Made by a program: the position numbers and the translations under genes. Below, one piece after another: positions 60,860 through 64,000 of a stretch of DNA of 64,000 nt; the first letter of the stretch is position 1, and each line of letters begins with the position of its first letter. Under the pieces are notes generated by a model. That model was not told the DNA's origin. It did no database searches and was given only the letters and a program-made list of their open reading frames with translations. Source of the stretch: Epiperipatus broadwayi. Taxonomy: Eukaryota; Onychophora; Udeonychophora; Euonychophora; Peripatidae. The DNA is taken from NCBI GenBank assembly GCA_028023455.1, contig JAQFVV010006200.1:6274506-6338505 (forward strand). Direction: 5' to 3'.

Positions 60860-62640
60860 CTATTTTAATCATTAACAACTTGTACAAAATTAATGGTGAA
60901 AAGAATTGATGAAAAGAATTGATAAAAGAATGGTAAAAAGAATTGACCAACAAAATAAGGCTTAAGTTTAAAGACAATTTATTAACATTAATTATACTAA
61001 ATATAAATACTTTTATAAATTTTTAACTAATATAATATTGGTATTTTTAATCACGCACATGCTTAATTCACACACTGACATATATAATAAAGCATTAAAT
61101 AATATTTGATATTTAGAACACACAAATTAATAGTTCATTTTTTATGTGCTATAGAGTTCTTATAATTCGACTCTTGGAGGATTCATGAATTTTTTACGAA
61201 TGCGATGGCTACTTTATAAATGAATATAATAAAATGTTTTTACCTAGGATTTTGGACATGGATGCATCTTGCTGTTTGCTGCTTCTAATGAGATATCTCT
61301 AACCAGTTAGATTTGAAGTTTTCCTGCAGAGATTTGATGATTATTAGTTGGTATTATTCATAGAGACAATTGGATATTGATGGAGATTCTTCAAGCTGTT
61401 ATGCAGACATCACTTAAGATCGGGTATATTGGCTGTTTTCATCGGACTTCAGGCTGGAGAACAGCCGCATGTTTCCCGTGGTTTTAACATGGCATTCTTG
61501 ATTGATTCATAATAAACTGCACGATCTAGATTATACTCTCTGAACTGAACTCAACTGTTATCTCTGATGCAATTAACTAGACTAAATGTCCAATAAAAAA
61601 TTGGCTATTTATACATGACGCGTGTTTTCATTTTGATATCCTCCGGCAACATCTGTTGTCGAAATTCCTTTGATAATCCTTTGACTACGTGTTTTTGAGA
61701 TCGTTTAATTAGTAGTAGCCATGCAAACGTGTTGTTTTATATTTTTTTAATTAGTAGCCACTGCTGAACTTGTTGTTTTATATTTTTGATTTTCATTTAT
61801 TTTTTTAATATTTATTATGCATACATTATTTACCATCACACATATATATTTTACTAACAAACTTATATTAATCATTTACGCACATATATAATTCATCTAG
61901 ACTCAATACTAGTTTTAAGATTACCATTTTCTCTAGCTTAAGTAAAAAGAGATTGATATTTTAAACTTGAAAATAAACTTTCAACTAATAATAATAAACT
62001 CTTTATTTCTTTTTATAAAACTTTTAGTTTAACTTTTCTAACCCTCTCCTCTTTTAATTAATTAATTGTAACTTTTATTTCAAAAACTAATAATAGAAAA
62101 CTATTTGACTTTTAATCTTATTTTTACGAAAACAAACTGCAATAAAACTCTTAAACTTTTACCTATTATTTTTCTTTTAACAAAAGATTTTGTTTTACTA
62201 ATTTTTTTAGATAAAATTATTATGTACCAACTACGTTCTTGGTACAATATATATATTTGGATGCATATACTGAGATATTTAATGTCTTGCTTTTGATTAT
62301 TTGTTTTATTGTTTATATATATATTAATATTTTAAAAGGATTTTCTTAGAATATTTTTATAAATGATATTCAGTTATGATTGTAATTTAACCAAAGTACT
62401 AATTAGAATGAGATATTGGAAACTGAAAACATGACTTAGTAATAGTATTTGTCTAAAATGCTATAAAATAAAAATCTGCTTTTAGCTTTATCCATATTTT
62501 TAATAAAAGCTGTAAAACAGAAATTAATATATTAATATTTTTAAAAATAATATTTAAATCCCAAATCCTATGATAATCTTCTAATAAAAAAAAAATATTT
62601 AAAAGAAAAAAAACAACCTCATTCATTGAAATGATTTAAT
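60860..62640 (+). other. Flank with a GC-richer unidentified part
   Basis: Bases 60890-60950 hold three or four AAAAGAATTGA repeats. From 61190 to 61720 the DNA is less AT-rich and contains words like CGTGTTTTCATTTTGATATCCTCC, as expected of an inserted element, but no coding frame is recognisable. A short duplication with TTAATTAGTAG-AGCCA and TTGTTTTATATTTTT occurs at 61707 and 61749. The remainder to 62640 is plain AT-rich DNA. Confidence 0.35.
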
Positions 62641-62650
62641 GAAGACTTTT

Positions 62651-62825
62651 ATTAGAAGAGATTTAAAGTCAGACTTTCAAGCTCCATTTATTTATTCCAT
62701 CTTATATAATTAATACCCATGACCACATACATGTGAAAAAGATATGTGGTCATGAATATCTGTTGTATAAGATGGAGTGGATAGATGTAGGGATCTTGAA
62801 AGTCTGAATTCAAATCATTTCTAAT
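62651..62825. repeat. Small F1 family foldback
   Basis: ATTAGAAGAGATTTAAAGTC at the left is mirrored at 62806-62825. The arms meet around GACCACATACATGTGAAAAA and mirror GTGGTCATG with a 15 base spacer. The ends match those of the 6948-7242 element, but the interior is shorter. No coding capacity. Confidence 0.75.
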
Positions 62826-62829
62826 CACA

Positions 62830-64000
62830 TTAAGTTCAGTATAGAAAATATACTATTTAAATGTTAAGACTTTTATGTTTAATACATTTATATCTATATT
62901 CATCAGTTTTATTAGTTTCAGCTTTTTTTTAAAGACAGTTGTAAATTTAATAAAAGTTTATGTGCCTTCAGTTGTTGTTAAGCAAATCTCTTAATATTTT
63001 TTTTTTTTTGTAGCAAATATATCATGATTTTTTACATCAATTTATACTATTATATATTTATATTTAATACTATTATTTCAAATGTCATCTTCAATCATGG
63101 AATTTGCCATCGATTCATATTTTGGTGTTTAGTAAAAATAGATTACAGAAATGTAATATGAAGATGTTTCTGTCTTTTTCTTTTGTTCATTTCTGAATAT
63201 TTTTTAAAGATATTTTCTTTATCATTTACTGATAGTTTCAGTCATTAATAGTATTGCTGCTGCTAATTAATCTAGATAGCTAATTAGATTTATCTAATAA
63301 GGCAGTAATATATTCTATCATAGTAATATATCAACTAAATCTTCAAAATTATTGCTAGTGTCAATTTAATATAGGAGTTGCATTTCAATTCTAATTGAAA
63401 TTTTGTTTTCTTTTTTTTTGTGTTAGTTTATATAGAAACTAAATGTTATAAATATTCTTGCAATCTGCCATTATTTTACTTCCACAATGCTGATAACACT
63501 TTCAATATTTCCATAATGTTTATGGTTCATCTGTGAATATATATATATATATATATTGGTAAAAGATTGAGCCTTGAATGATTCACTGCTGCCAAATCTT
63601 TCCACAGAGAAACCATGTAGGAAAATATATTATTTGTATAATTAACTATTATTGAGGAGAAATTTTATGGGTTTTCTTTCTTATTTGTCTTCTGGAAAAG
63701 AAAGAATAGATACTATTTTACTGATCAATATTTAGATAATTAAAAAAGTTATAACAAGCTAAGTTGAGGACTCTATATATGGTAGTTATGTTAATATGGA
63801 CATTACATTTATAGATAGGAATTCATTATTCTGTATTTAATTTGGAATTTAGAATTATTTAATAGTTTACTGATACCAAATAACTAGATATTCTCATTTA
63901 TTTAAACAAATTGCCAAATTTTATCCAGATTTGAACCCAAGATGGTAGGTGGAAGAATTAATCACAGTATGAAACAATATATACATCAGTAGTGATTTTT
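62830..64000 (+). other. End of window: no gene seen
   Basis: AT-rich DNA with a TA microsatellite at 63534-63555. I see no gene or element here. Confidence 0.5.

Noticed and set aside
1-64000. CRISPR array, prokaryotic operon or phage system
   Set aside because: The window is eukaryotic with spliced exons. The tandem repeats seen are minisatellite or duplication, without regular spacers.

Overview
The window is eukaryotic, from an animal genome: very AT-rich (well over 70% A+T by eye), with large introns and many decayed transposable elements. It carries one recognisable host gene on the + strand. Eight candidate exons between 5.8 and 57.8 kb encode an ADAP/centaurin-alpha protein, an Arf GTPase-activating protein with two PH domains. 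Exon phases agree across every junction and residues match at every join. Wording in the PH domains looks arthropod-like. A low-GC arthropod such as a chelicerate is my best guess for the source, but this is inference and the lineage is not fixed.

Gene layout. Exon A (5835-5968) carries the second half of the ArfGAP zinc finger. Exon B (15537-15628) holds the end of the ArfGAP domain. Exons C, D and E (22804-22996, 26439-26585, 31382-31465) make PH1. Exons F and G (41227-41361, 44013-44235 or to the stop at 44255) make PH2. A short candidate last exon lies at 57751-57791. The first exon, with the start codon and the first zinc-binding Cys pair, was not found and is probably upstream of base 1. 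Introns run from 2.6 to 13.5 kb.

The rest is intron or flank filled with mobile-element debris. A deletion derivative of a piggyBac element is at 1-1170, and a longer relative with a decayed transposase at 53.85-55.2 kb. An RTE-like LINE (minus strand, 9.4-14.15 kb) is split by a 1.75 kb GC-richer insertion, and a second relic of it lies near 57.2 kb. Another LINE RT relic is at 23.7-24.8 kb, and a LINE 3' end with a CCHC motif at 42.09-42.59 kb. A Penelope-like GIY-YIG end forms a near-perfect 720 bp palindrome at 14.62-15.34 kb. A hAT-type MITE with an 8 bp target duplication is at 42.92-43.49 kb. At least eight foldback (inverted-repeat) elements lie across the window.

The most unusual signal is a set of three foldback elements (28.7, 36.6 and 59.5 kb). 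Each carries, in both arms, a short conserved block resembling a hammerhead-ribozyme core: CTGANGA, then a GACTG/CAGTC hairpin, then GAAAC. This fits the known association of hammerhead motifs with Penelope-like elements, but several copies have core changes and catalysis is unproven.
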